The translations under genes were made by a program, and so were the position numbers. Shown piece by piece: positions 25,882 to 34,928 of a stretch of DNA of 64,000 nucleotides (positions are counted from its first letter, which is position 1; the number at the start of each line of letters is the position of its first letter). Under the pieces are notes generated by a model. That model saw only the letters and a program-made list of their open reading frames with translations. It was not told the origin of the DNA and ran no database searches. This DNA comes from Bdellovibrio sp. 22V (GTDB taxonomy: Bacteria; Bdellovibrionota; Bdellovibrionia; Bdellovibrionales; Bdellovibrionaceae), in assembly GCF_030169785.1 (NCBI RefSeq), contig NZ_CP125854.1, forward strand, positions 2,232,001 to 2,296,000. Direction: 5' to 3'.

Positions 25882-26567
25882 GTGAGTTGGAAAAACGCCT
25901 TGGTTACACATTTAAAAATCCGGCTTTGTTAGAACGTGCTCTAACTCATAAGAGTTATGCAAACGAGCTCAAAAACACGATTGAGCATAACGAGAAGTTG
26001 GAATTTTTAGGGGACGCCGTTTTGGATCTTGTTGTCGGGCAGTTTCTTTTTGAAAGATTCCCGAATGATACCGAAGGCGGTCTTTCTAAAAAGCGCGCCA
26101 GTATCGTGAATGAAGAAGTTCTTTCCGAGTTGGCTCTGGAGATGGGGTTAAATAAGCGCATGCTTCTTGGCAAAGGGGAGACTCTCACCGGGGGAGCCAC
26201 AAAGCCCCGCCTGATCTCATCCTCCTTTGAAGCCATCATCGGGGCTTTGTATCTTGATGGCGGTTTTGATGTGGCTCAGGCTTTCATTCGTCAGGAATTC
26301 ACACCGCTGGCAGAGCGTGTGTGCGGGACGGAAGATTTCGAAAAAGATTATAAGACACGTTTGCAAGAGCTCGTGCAAAAAGCTCTGAAAGAGACACCTC
26401 GGTATGAGGTTCTTGCTGAAGAAGGACCTCCTCATGATCGCCAGTTTCTGGTTTGTGTGAAAGTGAAAGAGGAAGTCTGGGCGCAAGGTAGAGGACGTAG
26501 TAAAAAGAATGCCGAGCAGTCCGCGGCGAAATTAGCATTAGAGATGAAATACAAGGAGACGAATTAA
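25878..26567 (+). CDS. rnc: Ribonuclease III
   Basis: A 229-residue RNase III. The signature NEKLEFLGDAVLDL and the second catalytic segment SSFEAIIGALYLDGG give the acidic metal ligands; the C-terminal double-stranded RNA-binding domain ends with SKKNAEQSAAKLAL. It cleaves double-stranded RNA in rRNA and mRNA processing. Overlaps mtaB by 4 bases and precedes era by one base, the classic rnc-era order. Confidence 0.96.
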   Translation: MSELEKRLGYTFKNPALLERALTHKSYANELKNTIEHNEKLEFLGDAVLDLVVGQFLFERFPNDTEGGLSKKRASIVNEEVLSELALEMGLNKRMLLGKGETLTGGATKPRLISSSFEAIIGALYLDGGFDVAQAFIRQEFTPLAERVCGTEDFEKDYKTRLQELVQKALKETPRYEVLAEEGPPHDRQFLVCVKVKEEVWAQGRGRSKKNAEQSAAKLALEMKYKETN

Positions 26568-26568
26568 A

Positions 26569-27480
26569 ATGGGTTATAAAGCGGGATTTCTAGGTCTGAT
26601 CGGACAGCCGAATGCAGGGAAGAGCACATTGATGAACTTCCTTGTCGATGAAAAGGTGTCCATCGTCTCTGCCAAACCTCAGACGACTCGCCGTCGTATT
26701 TTGGGGATTTGGAGTTCGGAAGCAGGGCAGATTGTTTTTGTCGATGCTCCGGGCGTGATTAAAGCGGATAAAGGTTTGAACAGCTTCTTGGCGAAAGAAG
26801 CCGAAGACGTGATTGATAATTCCGATGCATTGCTTGCGATTGTCAGTGTCGATGAAGAGAAGCCGGAAAATGCAGAAAAAGTGATCGACATGGTTTCTAA
26901 AAGTGGCAAGCCGTGGATCGGTGTTATCACAAAGACTGACATCGAAGAAAAAGCTCACCGTATTATGATTCTAAAAAAGATGATCGAAGAGCGCGGAGGA
27001 AAAGCATTCTCTGTTTCCGTTAAAGAATCCGCGAAGGATGAAGAAGAGCGCGAAGCTCTTTTGATTGATTTCTTGGAGCTTTTGCCGGAGTCACCCGCGC
27101 CTCTTTACGATATCGAACTTTTCACGAATGAAAACATGCGTGAAATGGCGTCGGAAATTATTCGTGAAAAGTGCTTCGAAGCGCTTCACCATGAAATTCC
27201 ATATTCGTTGGCAGTGCGTATCATAAAATTTGATGAAGAAGCCAAGCCTGTACCGAAAGTTCATGCAGAGATCATCGTCGCGAAGGAAAGTCATAAAGCC
27301 ATCGTGATCGGAAAAGGCGCTGAAGTGATCAAAAAAATCGGTATGGATGCGCGTAAAGAAATTGAAAAACTCATGGACGAAAAGATCTTCTTGGATTTGA
27401 ACGTCGCATGCAAACCAGAATGGTTCGACAACAAACGTATGATGAAGGAGTTGGGTTATGTCATTAAATCCGAGGGCTGA
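26569..27480 (+). CDS. era: GTPase Era
   Basis: A 303-residue protein with GQPNAGKST (G1), DAPG (G3), TKTD (G4) and a C-terminal KH domain around VIGKGAEVIKKIG. Era binds the 3' end of 16S rRNA during 30S assembly. The last 23 bases overlap der. Three consecutive genes rnc-era-der form an RNA-processing and ribosome-assembly group. Confidence 0.96.
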   Translation: MGYKAGFLGLIGQPNAGKSTLMNFLVDEKVSIVSAKPQTTRRRILGIWSSEAGQIVFVDAPGVIKADKGLNSFLAKEAEDVIDNSDALLAIVSVDEEKPENAEKVIDMVSKSGKPWIGVITKTDIEEKAHRIMILKKMIEERGGKAFSVSVKESAKDEEEREALLIDFLELLPESPAPLYDIELFTNENMREMASEIIREKCFEALHHEIPYSLAVRIIKFDEEAKPVPKVHAEIIVAKESHKAIVIGKGAEVIKKIGMDARKEIEKLMDEKIFLDLNVACKPEWFDNKRMMKELGYVIKSEG

Positions 27481-28798
27481 GTTCGCGCCGAAGGTGGCGA
27501 TCATCGGTCGTCCCAACGTAGGCAAATCGACTTTATTTAATATTATTACGGATACACGTAAGGCCGTGGTGAAAAACCAAGCGGGAGTTACTCGTGATAT
27601 CAACATTGAACCTGTTGATATCTGGGGTAAGCAGTTTGATCTTATCGACACAGGCGGTATCACGGAGGCGGGCGACATTTTCTCGAAGCTTATTCGTGAA
27701 CAAGTGACCGAGTTTCTTCACTCCGTCGATTTCATCGTGGCGGTGATGGACGGACGTTCAGGCCTTATGCCTGAAGACCGTGATATCATCCGTGTGGCGA
27801 AACAAACGGGTAAGCCGTTTCTTCTTGTTATCAACAAAGTCGACAAAGTTGTCGATGAAGAGATGATTAAAGCCGACTTTTACGAGTTCGGCGTTGATAT
27901 GATCGCATGTTCTTTTGAGCAACGCCGTGGCGTGGGTGAAATCCTTGAGTGGATCACGAATCAAATTCCTGAAGCCACTGCCGCTGTAAAAGAAGGCATG
28001 AATATCGCGATCGTCGGCAAACCGAATGTCGGTAAGAGCTCGATCTGTAACTGTCTTCTTGGCGCAAATCGTATGATCGTATCGGACGTTGCCGGAACGA
28101 CGATTGACTCCGTGGACTCTCCGTTTATTTACAACGGCAAACGCTACACATTGGTGGATACGGCGGGTCTTCGTAAGTCGGCGAAGCGTGAGGAAGATCT
28201 TGAGATCATCTCTGCGTTTAAATCCCAAGAAGCGATCCGTCGCGCCGACATCGTGCTTTTGATGGTGGATGGTACCATCGGACCTACGGATCAAGATGCG
28301 CGCATCATGCAGGCGATCTTGGAAGATCACAAAGGCGTGATCTTGGTGGCGAATAAATCGGATTTAGGCGGTCGCGAGATTCCTGAATACCGCAAGACAT
28401 TCCGCGAGCAAGTTCAGCGCACGTTCCATTTCTTTGATGATGTGAACGTGGTCTTTACAAGTGCAAAAACAGGCTATGGAGTGGAAGAACTTTTCGAGAT
28501 GATCGAAAAAGTTTCTGATCAAATGAACTTCCGCGTTCCAACAGCGGAGCTCAACGACTTCTTCTTTGAGACGATTCGTAAAGCTCCAGCTCCTGTGTGG
28601 GGAACGACGAACGTAAAGTTTTATTACCTTACACAAACTTTCCAGCGTCCTCCGGCGTTTATTGCGTTTGCAAATCATCCGGATGGCGTAACGAATTCTT
28701 ATCGTCGCTTCTTGATTAAGAACATCAAAGAACGATGGGGCCTGCACGGTCTTCCGATTCGTATTTTCTGTATGAAATCACGCAGAGGTTCCGAGTAG
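27458..28798 (+). CDS. der: Double-domain GTPase Der (EngA)
   Basis: A 446-residue protein with two GTPase domains in tandem: GRPNVGKST/DTGG/NKVD, then GKPNVGKSS/DTAG/NKSD, followed by a KH-like domain ending in HGLPIRIF. It acts in 50S ribosome assembly. The ATG lies within era after AAGGAG, so translation is probably coupled. Confidence 0.96.
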   Translation: MSLNPRAEFAPKVAIIGRPNVGKSTLFNIITDTRKAVVKNQAGVTRDINIEPVDIWGKQFDLIDTGGITEAGDIFSKLIREQVTEFLHSVDFIVAVMDGRSGLMPEDRDIIRVAKQTGKPFLLVINKVDKVVDEEMIKADFYEFGVDMIACSFEQRRGVGEILEWITNQIPEATAAVKEGMNIAIVGKPNVGKSSICNCLLGANRMIVSDVAGTTIDSVDSPFIYNGKRYTLVDTAGLRKSAKREEDLEIISAFKSQEAIRRADIVLLMVDGTIGPTDQDARIMQAILEDHKGVILVANKSDLGGREIPEYRKTFREQVQRTFHFFDDVNVVFTSAKTGYGVEELFEMIEKVSDQMNFRVPTAELNDFFFETIRKAPAPVWGTTNVKFYYLTQTFQRPPAFIAFANHPDGVTNSYRRFLIKNIKERWGLHGLPIRIFCMKSRRGSE

Positions 28799-28799
28799 T

Positions 28800-30164
28800 A
28801 TGGCAAAACGCGGCTCGTGGAGAACACGCTTTGGATTTTATCTTTTGGCTATCGGCTCTGCCTGTGGTCTGGGTAATATGTGGCGTTTTCCCTACGTGGT
28901 CGGCGAAAACGGCGGTGGCGCTTTCATTCTGATTTACGTTTTTATGTCCTTGGCGATCGGTGCGCCGATGCTGATTTCAGAATTGATTGCCGGCAAAAGC
29001 AGTCGTCGTTCCGTGATCGTGGCGACTCAACAGCTCAGTAATAAAGCCGGTCGTGGATTTCGCTGGGCCGGTCGCTTTGCCGTTATCTTAAGTATTGTTG
29101 TTCTTTCCTACTATGCGGTGATCAGTGGTTGGGTTTTGCATTTTATGACGCAATTCCTGATCTCGCTTTTTAGTCCGCCCGAGATGGTTACGGCGAAAAC
29201 AAATCTTGCCGCTTTGATGTCGAATGGCTGGCTGCAGTTGATGTTAGCGAGCGCGCATCTTCTTATTACGGTCGTAGTGGTTGTAAAAGGGGTGCAAGAA
29301 GGTTTGGAAAAGTGGATCAGTTATATGATGCCGCTTTTTGCGATCCTTGTGATCGTTCTTGTTATGCGTTCATTCTCCCTTCCTTCGACTCCGGAAGTTT
29401 TGCGTTTCCTTTTTTATCCTGACTTTTCAAAACTGACATTGTCGTCTTTGAATCACGCTTTGGGGCACGTGTTTTTTACGTTGTCCGTGGGTTTTGGGAC
29501 GATGGTAACGTTTGGTTCTTATATGCGTGAAGAAGATCACGCACCGACAGCGGGCTTTCGCGTCACATTGGTGGATACGGCGATTTCTTTGATCGCTGTT
29601 GTGATGATTTTTCCGGTCGCATTCCAGGCAACCAACGTTCCTTTGACGGATCCGGCTTTGATGTTTGAAGTTTTGCCTCGTTATCTTTTGGGGATTCGCG
29701 GGGGGACTCTTTTCGGTTTGGCTTTTTTTGCGTGTTTGTATATGGCAGCCTTGAATGCCAGTATTGGTTTGCTGGAGGTTGTGGTTTCCAACTGGGTGGA
29801 CGCGCAAAAGCAGATGGAGCGGGGAAAGGCCACGTGGTATTCAGGCCTTATCGCTCTTGTGCTGACGACTTTGCCGGCGCTTTCAAGCTCTGTCTTTAAA
29901 GACGTCCGTGTTGCGGGAAGATCGTTGATCGAGTCCTTAGATTCATTGCTGATCAATTGGCTTTTACCGCTTGTGGCTCTAGCGCTTCTTATCGCGTACT
30001 ATCGTGGAACTTCGGAAAAAGAAAAAGAGCTGAGCTTTGTCGATAAAGACAAGTTCGTCAGTTACACAATGTATCCGCATTGGATTTTTATCTTGCGTTG
30101 GGTGGCTCCCGCAGTCATTGTTCTAGCACTTGCTATGCAAGTGATCGGTGTTTTTTCCAAGTAA
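28800..30164 (+). CDS. Sodium:neurotransmitter symporter family (LeuT fold)
   Basis: A 454-residue membrane protein of the NSS/SNF family. The first helix carries AIGSACGLGNMWRFPYVVGENGGGAF, the sodium- and substrate-binding unwound segment of LeuT-type transporters. About 11 to 12 helices follow. It would import an amino acid or similar compound with sodium, which suits an organism feeding on prey hydrolysis products; the substrate is unknown. One base after der, so probably in its operon. The stop lies in a palindrome shared with the converging gene. Confidence 0.88.
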   Translation: MAKRGSWRTRFGFYLLAIGSACGLGNMWRFPYVVGENGGGAFILIYVFMSLAIGAPMLISELIAGKSSRRSVIVATQQLSNKAGRGFRWAGRFAVILSIVVLSYYAVISGWVLHFMTQFLISLFSPPEMVTAKTNLAALMSNGWLQLMLASAHLLITVVVVVKGVQEGLEKWISYMMPLFAILVIVLVMRSFSLPSTPEVLRFLFYPDFSKLTLSSLNHALGHVFFTLSVGFGTMVTFGSYMREEDHAPTAGFRVTLVDTAISLIAVVMIFPVAFQATNVPLTDPALMFEVLPRYLLGIRGGTLFGLAFFACLYMAALNASIGLLEVVVSNWVDAQKQMERGKATWYSGLIALVLTTLPALSSSVFKDVRVAGRSLIESLDSLLINWLLPLVALALLIAYYRGTSEKEKELSFVDKDKFVSYTMYPHWIFILRWVAPAVIVLALAMQVIGVFSK

Positions 30165-30179
30165 TCCTTTACAAAGGAT
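30164..30179. terminator. Palindrome spanning two converging stop codons
   Basis: ATCCTTT-AC-AAAGGAT is a perfect 7-base inverted repeat over the ends of the symporter gene and the minus-strand gene, whose stops are only 4 bases apart. The 2-base loop is tight and there is no T-run; a bidirectional end signal is possible but unproven. Confidence 0.3.
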
Positions 30180-31908
30180 CAGGGTGTCCGTCGACTCTGA
30201 GTTGGAAAAGGAAATACGGCGGAATACAAGCGCCTTTTCCTGCTTTAGTCCTCATACAGATGTAATCACTTCGACAAGGCGTGAATTCGTCACAAGCTTG
30301 TAAGCTGCCCGGTCGGGTATTTTCGGCAAGGCACGCTGTGAAAGGTCTTTTCTTAGCGAGACAATTATTCAAACCGTAAAGATCTGCGATCGCACCGCAA
30401 GTTTCTCCGACTTTGAGGTTATCACAGCCTCCCGAGCACATGCCTCCGGGGAAACCAACGCGAGTTGTTTCACAGTGGTTTTGGTTTCCACAAGACATCG
30501 CCAGTGCATCTTTCAGATAATCTTTATGAGCATTTGCGGTTTGGGAAATGCTGCCGGGTTCACACGGATTGCCAGCGATACGAGAATCAGGAAGGCATTC
30601 GCCAATCTCTGCATTGTTTCCCGGTGTGATAACAGGAATGCACTTTAAACCCGAAGCGCAAGCCCAGGCCTTGTATTCACTGCCAAGCCCACAATAATCA
30701 TTCATTTTTCCAGGCCTTTGTGGATCCCGTTCGGAAAAGGGACGGGAGTTGTCGGGCGTCTGTCCTTTAAGAACAGCTTCCACGTATTTTTGGCGACGAG
30801 GCAATTCCTCTATCATGTGTGGTGACTGAGAAGAGAAAATGGAATTTGCGAAAACCGTTTTTGCAGAATCTTTTCCTAGAAAGTGAAATCCGGCAATGGT
30901 GCGACCCTGGTGGCAGCCCACACAACTCATGTCGTTAAGACGTCGTCGTAAGGAGGACGCACCGTAAATGTTTTTAAGTTTCGAATAGTCGATGGATGCG
31001 AAATCTTCTTTTTTAAAGATTAAATCAAAAGGCCTATTGGCAAGACGATTCATACCATGCAAAGCGAATGAGGCTGTTTTGCCTGTCAGAAATTTCTCTG
31101 GAATATTTAAAACACCTTGATCCAGGGCTTGAATATTTTCCGGCTTTAGAAGCCAAGAGAGAAGTTCTTTTTTCTTCGCGGGATCTCTAAGCAGTTCCAG
31201 ATTCGGGGTGTTTTCAAGAGGACTGAGTTTAAGTCCTCCGTTTGGAAGTGCGCGATAAACCCGCATAATATATTCCGCATGGCCGCCCATATCCCCGCGA
31301 ACAGTGGAGGGCCAGCGCACGGCCTGAAGATTCATTTCCACTGACTTTAAATTCGCAGATGTGGCCCACTCTTTCACGGTTCTCTCATTCAAGGTCGCCA
31401 GAGCTTTTGCAATTGTCATGCATCCCGGGGCAGCAGGCAGGAGGTAAACCGTATTGATAGTCAATGGCAGGCGGGATGTCACAAGAGTCCCGTTCTGCTG
31501 CTTTTCATAAGACAGACGGTAAATCAAGCGAAGTTCTCCGCAAGAACCTGGATCGAAAACCGCCCGATCCATGCGATTCACAACACCCACAAGCTCAAAA
31601 TGTGCCGCTGGTGATTTCAACCAACGAATATCAAAGAGGCGGTGCGTGTACTTCATGCCGACACCCAGCTTAGGATCAGATTTTTGTAGTTCTTTTAAGT
31701 CTTGATCAAGATCATTCACCAAAGATTGATAAACAATATTCTCAAAGAGTTTTTGATTGTTCTCTGCGTGTTTGCGAAAAACTTGCAAGCTGAGCGAAAG
31801 CCCCGCGCGTTCAATTTTATCAAGTGAAGAAGGATCTTCAACGAGCAAGTCCTGAGCAAACGCCATAGACGCGATCAAAAAACTTAGAACGAAAATAATT
31901 GTTTTCAT
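30169..31908 (-). CDS. Secreted Cys-rich protein with one c-type haem motif
   Basis: Product of 579 residues with a signal peptide ending SMAFAQ. A single CxxCH (C329-V-G-C332-H) sits in NDMSCVGCHQGRTIAGFHFLG, as in one-haem cytochrome domains of di-haem peroxidase relatives. The C-terminal 200 residues hold many cysteines (CGLGSEYKAWAC, CGNQNHC, CSGGCDNLKVGETC, CDEFTPC), suggesting a disulfide-bonded extracellular module. No known family assigned. The ATG has a weak ribosome-binding site. It is expected in the periplasm or on the surface; an electron-transfer role is inferred only from the motif. Confidence 0.7.
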   Translation of the reverse strand: MKTIIFVLSFLIASMAFAQDLLVEDPSSLDKIERAGLSLSLQVFRKHAENNQKLFENIVYQSLVNDLDQDLKELQKSDPKLGVGMKYTHRLFDIRWLKSPAAHFELVGVVNRMDRAVFDPGSCGELRLIYRLSYEKQQNGTLVTSRLPLTINTVYLLPAAPGCMTIAKALATLNERTVKEWATSANLKSVEMNLQAVRWPSTVRGDMGGHAEYIMRVYRALPNGGLKLSPLENTPNLELLRDPAKKKELLSWLLKPENIQALDQGVLNIPEKFLTGKTASFALHGMNRLANRPFDLIFKKEDFASIDYSKLKNIYGASSLRRRLNDMSCVGCHQGRTIAGFHFLGKDSAKTVFANSIFSSQSPHMIEELPRRQKYVEAVLKGQTPDNSRPFSERDPQRPGKMNDYCGLGSEYKAWACASGLKCIPVITPGNNAEIGECLPDSRIAGNPCEPGSISQTANAHKDYLKDALAMSCGNQNHCETTRVGFPGGMCSGGCDNLKVGETCGAIADLYGLNNCLAKKRPFTACLAENTRPGSLQACDEFTPCRSDYICMRTKAGKGACIPPYFLFQLRVDGHPDPL

Positions 31909-32022
31909 GACGAGATCGTAGAGGGCAGATGAGAACTAAGTCACGTTGCAATCAAACAAGAGACCGACTCTCGACTCTTTTGTCTCGAATTTTAAGAAAT
32001 TGTGCTTTGCCTTTGTGAAAGA

Positions 32023-32796
32023 CTAGAAGTTCATTCCTAAAATAAAGATGAAATTGTAGAAGTCGCCCGTGAGATTTTTATCGAGCTTTTCGGTGCCGTC
32101 GACGTAGGATTTGTTTTCGTCAGCGAAGTTCACAAAGTTGTAAGTTCCTTGAAGACCCAAATAAGCTTTCTTACGCATCAAAGGAATCTCAAGACCGGCA
32201 CCGATATCAAAGCCCATCGTCGAGTCACGGCTAAAACCGTCAAGGCCGGCGATCGTGTAAGTGCGGTAGAACTGCGCCAAGCCCCCGATGATGTACGGGT
32301 TTAAGTCCGCAAGGCCGCGGGTGACGTTTTGTGTGTTCATGTAATACTTTAAGTCGAAATTTACCGACGTGATGGAGACGTTACCAGTATAGGTCTTTGA
32401 CTGATTATTCACGGTAAAGTTCACGGCGTGGTCGCCTGTTTGGAAACCCAAACTCATCGCCAGGCTCAAATCAAAGAAGTAGCTGAGGAAAATACCGAAA
32501 GTCGGTGCGGCCTCATAAGCATCCGCAAAGTTTCCTGTGAAGCCACGGTAACCGCCCGCAAGACCAATCGTGAAGAAACGGCCGTTACGGAAAAAGTTGA
32601 TATCCGCTTCTTCGTCGGATTCTTCATCGAACTCAGAATAGTCAGTGAACGGATCGTAAGCTTCGTCGGGATCAACCTGAGAGATAAGATAAGATTTGTG
32701 ATCTGATTGAGCATGAGCCTGAAACGGAATAGCGAGGCTAAGACCAAGCACAAAAGTAAGTAGGCCAAGTTGATTGAATAGCGCTGTGGTTTTCAC
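32023..32796 (-). CDS. Outer-membrane beta-barrel protein
   Basis: Product of 257 residues with a signal peptide ending FQAHAQ, an acidic N-terminal segment (EFDEESDEEAD) and alternating amphipathic strands, ending in phenylalanine (FIFILGMNF) as needed for barrel insertion. Eight to ten strands are likely, as in OmpW/OmpA-like small barrels. The GTG at 32796 with GAGGGGG was chosen; the open frame to 32844 lacks a signal for initiation and would bury the signal peptide. Function unknown. Confidence 0.78.
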   Translation of the reverse strand: MKTTALFNQLGLLTFVLGLSLAIPFQAHAQSDHKSYLISQVDPDEAYDPFTDYSEFDEESDEEADINFFRNGRFFTIGLAGGYRGFTGNFADAYEAAPTFGIFLSYFFDLSLAMSLGFQTGDHAVNFTVNNQSKTYTGNVSITSVNFDLKYYMNTQNVTRGLADLNPYIIGGLAQFYRTYTIAGLDGFSRDSTMGFDIGAGLEIPLMRKKAYLGLQGTYNFVNFADENKSYVDGTEKLDKNLTGDFYNFIFILGMNF

Positions 32797-32906
32797 TGTG
32801 ATCCCCCTCTTAGTATTATCGAATAAAAGGGGGTAAAACTTCAAAAAAAAGTATCAAATCGAAGTCCAGTCTTCGCGATTTGTCTCAATTCGAAACAGGC
32901 CTTTTC

Positions 32907-33455
32907 CTAGAGAGGTTCCTCGAGCGCTCTTTCGATAGTTTTTGTGATGCTATTAGACGATGGCTTTGTAATGGAACTCCAGCGGTCAATAACTTCCCCA
33001 CGACGGTTGATGAGGAACTTTTCAAAGTTCCAGCTCACATCTTTAAAAAGAATGCCGGGTTTTTGTTCCGTTAAAAACTGATAAACGGGTTGTTTGTCGT
33101 CGCCCTTCACCGGAGCTTTTTCAAAGAAGGGGAAAGTGACGCCATACTTTTTTTCGGCGAAGGATTGCACTTCGGCGGCGTCGCCTTTTTCCTGCTTGAA
33201 GTCATTGGAGGGGAACGCCAAGACAATGAAGCCACGACTTGCGTATTTTTTGTACAAGTCCTCAAGTTCGGAAAGTTGCGGAGCAAAGCCGCATTGTGAG
33301 GCGGTGTTCACGACAAGGACAACTTTCCCTCGATAAGTCGAGAAATTGACCTTTTTTCCCTGCAGAGTCGTGGCTGAAAGTTCGAAGAAGTTTTTCGCCG
33401 TCTCCGCCTGCGCCAGCGGGGCGAATAAGAGGGATAGAAGGAAAATAAAACGCAT
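32907..33455 (-). CDS. Exported glutathione peroxidase-family protein
   Basis: A 182-residue thioredoxin-fold peroxidase with a signal peptide ending LAQAE. The peroxidatic cysteine is C55 in NTASQCGF; FPSNDFKQE and WNFEKFL supply the usual Gln/Asn and Trp of the active site. It reduces peroxides, probably with thioredoxin-like donors since bacterial forms often do not use glutathione. The ATG at 33455 follows GGAGG. Periplasmic location would protect against oxidants outside the cytoplasm. Confidence 0.88.
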   Translation of the reverse strand: MRFIFLLSLLFAPLAQAETAKNFFELSATTLQGKKVNFSTYRGKVVLVVNTASQCGFAPQLSELEDLYKKYASRGFIVLAFPSNDFKQEKGDAAEVQSFAEKKYGVTFPFFEKAPVKGDDKQPVYQFLTEQKPGILFKDVSWNFEKFLINRRGEVIDRWSSITKPSSNSITKTIERALEEPL

Positions 33456-33626
33456 AACGACCTCCATCGTGAAACAGTCTAAAGGGCCCTCTCTTTTTTC
33501 ACAAGAAAAAGGCCGATACAGTGTTTAGATGCAGTGCGCGGCTTTGACTTTGAAACAGCCTGATTTTCTAATCTTTAAGAGCCTTTAGGTAATCCTGCAA
33601 AGCAATTAGAGGAGTTCAAAACATCG

Positions 33627-34928
33627 ATGGAGTTGGGAAGTCCCGTCATCTTGATTTCTGCTTTTGGTCGCGGCCACTGGTTGGCTGCCGCTTTAGCGCA
33701 AGAAGGTATTAAAACAACCTTGGTCGATGTGTCTTCGAAGTTGGGCGTATGGCCTTCAGAAGACGTTGAAGGTCCATTTGGTTTTTTTCGTAATGAGCGC
33801 ATCTCTGAATCTCAGCTAGAAAGACTCTATGCTGACGATCCTTACGAAGAAGTTTCTAATGGATTCACTTTGTGGTTAAGTCAGGGACCTTTCGAGTGCA
33901 AAGGCCCGACGACAAAATTCAAAATCGACACCTCGACGCTGGCTCCACCTATCAAAGAATATCTTCTTGGTGGCGTGGGCGGCAAAGCGGCAAAAACTCT
34001 TTACAAAAATCTCGATGCTTTTAATTTTGAAAAAAGTTGGTTGCTGCACTTGGGGCATCAGTGGGCGGGAACGACTTACAAAGCGAATGCGCAAGCAGCT
34101 CACGTCGGGGCTTCGCTGCCGCTTTTTTCTTCTTATCTTGTTCGTCGCGCGACTCGCAATGGTTTGGAAAAATCACTCGAGTGGTTGGCAACAAAAGGTG
34201 TTGAAGTTCTTCGTCCTCAGCAGATCGTCGACGTTTCCTTCGGTGGAGGAAAGTCGATCACGGGCCTTGAGCTTGCTGGAGAAAAACAAGGTCTCTTCCG
34301 TCTTGAGCAGATCGTGTGGATGTTGAGCAGTGAGGAAACGTATTATCTCAATGAACGCCTGGGAAAATACTTTTTCCCGGAAGGACCTCTCGAGCCGGAA
34401 TGGTGCTGGGTCCGTTATCGTCTGGGTTTACAGCAATGTTTTGAAAGAGATCATTTGCCGCTGCATACGGTAGTAATGGCGGATTTGGATTCGCCATGGA
34501 CTCATGAAAACATGATGATCCTACAAAGAACGACTTTGGCGGATCAATTCGATGTGTGGATGAGAATTCCGACCGTGCAGCGTTTTAACAAGGAATATCT
34601 CACGACACGCAGTCTGCGTATGAATAAACATCTCGCAGAAAGAATGTCTCTTTGCGATCCGCAAGTGCTGAGCTTCCCGCAAGAATATTATTACACTTAC
34701 GCTCAACTGGGAGCTTCGCGTTTCCCGGTGTTTGGGGAAAAGCAGACGTCACGCCGGGGGAAAGTTCTTTTTAGCAACTTGCACCTCGATGGTCCTGAAG
34801 TGTGGCCGCATTACTCGTGGGGATCTTACTTTGAACAGCACGAATCGATTCAAGCGAGCATCGTGCAGTGGTGGAAAGAGAAACTCCTGCGTGAACAAAA
34901 AGAGAAAAGAAAGGAACAAGCCACGTGA
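33627..34928 (+). CDS. Conserved protein of unknown function, possible nucleotide-binding fold
   Basis: Product of 433 residues without signal peptide or membrane spans. The N-terminus (VILISAFGRGHWLAAALAQEGIKTTLVDV) looks like a degenerate Rossmann beta-alpha-beta unit, as in FAD-dependent amine oxidases, with ELAGEKQG and a late LFSNLHLDGPEVWP segment. The normal GxGxxG is replaced by AFGRGHW, so cofactor binding is doubtful. The GAGGAG site is 14 bases from the ATG. Its end overlaps purB by 4 bases, so the two are probably cotranscribed. Confidence 0.6.
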   Translation: MELGSPVILISAFGRGHWLAAALAQEGIKTTLVDVSSKLGVWPSEDVEGPFGFFRNERISESQLERLYADDPYEEVSNGFTLWLSQGPFECKGPTTKFKIDTSTLAPPIKEYLLGGVGGKAAKTLYKNLDAFNFEKSWLLHLGHQWAGTTYKANAQAAHVGASLPLFSSYLVRRATRNGLEKSLEWLATKGVEVLRPQQIVDVSFGGGKSITGLELAGEKQGLFRLEQIVWMLSSEETYYLNERLGKYFFPEGPLEPEWCWVRYRLGLQQCFERDHLPLHTVVMADLDSPWTHENMMILQRTTLADQFDVWMRIPTVQRFNKEYLTTRSLRMNKHLAERMSLCDPQVLSFPQEYYYTYAQLGASRFPVFGEKQTSRRGKVLFSNLHLDGPEVWPHYSWGSYFEQHESIQASIVQWWKEKLLREQKEKRKEQAT

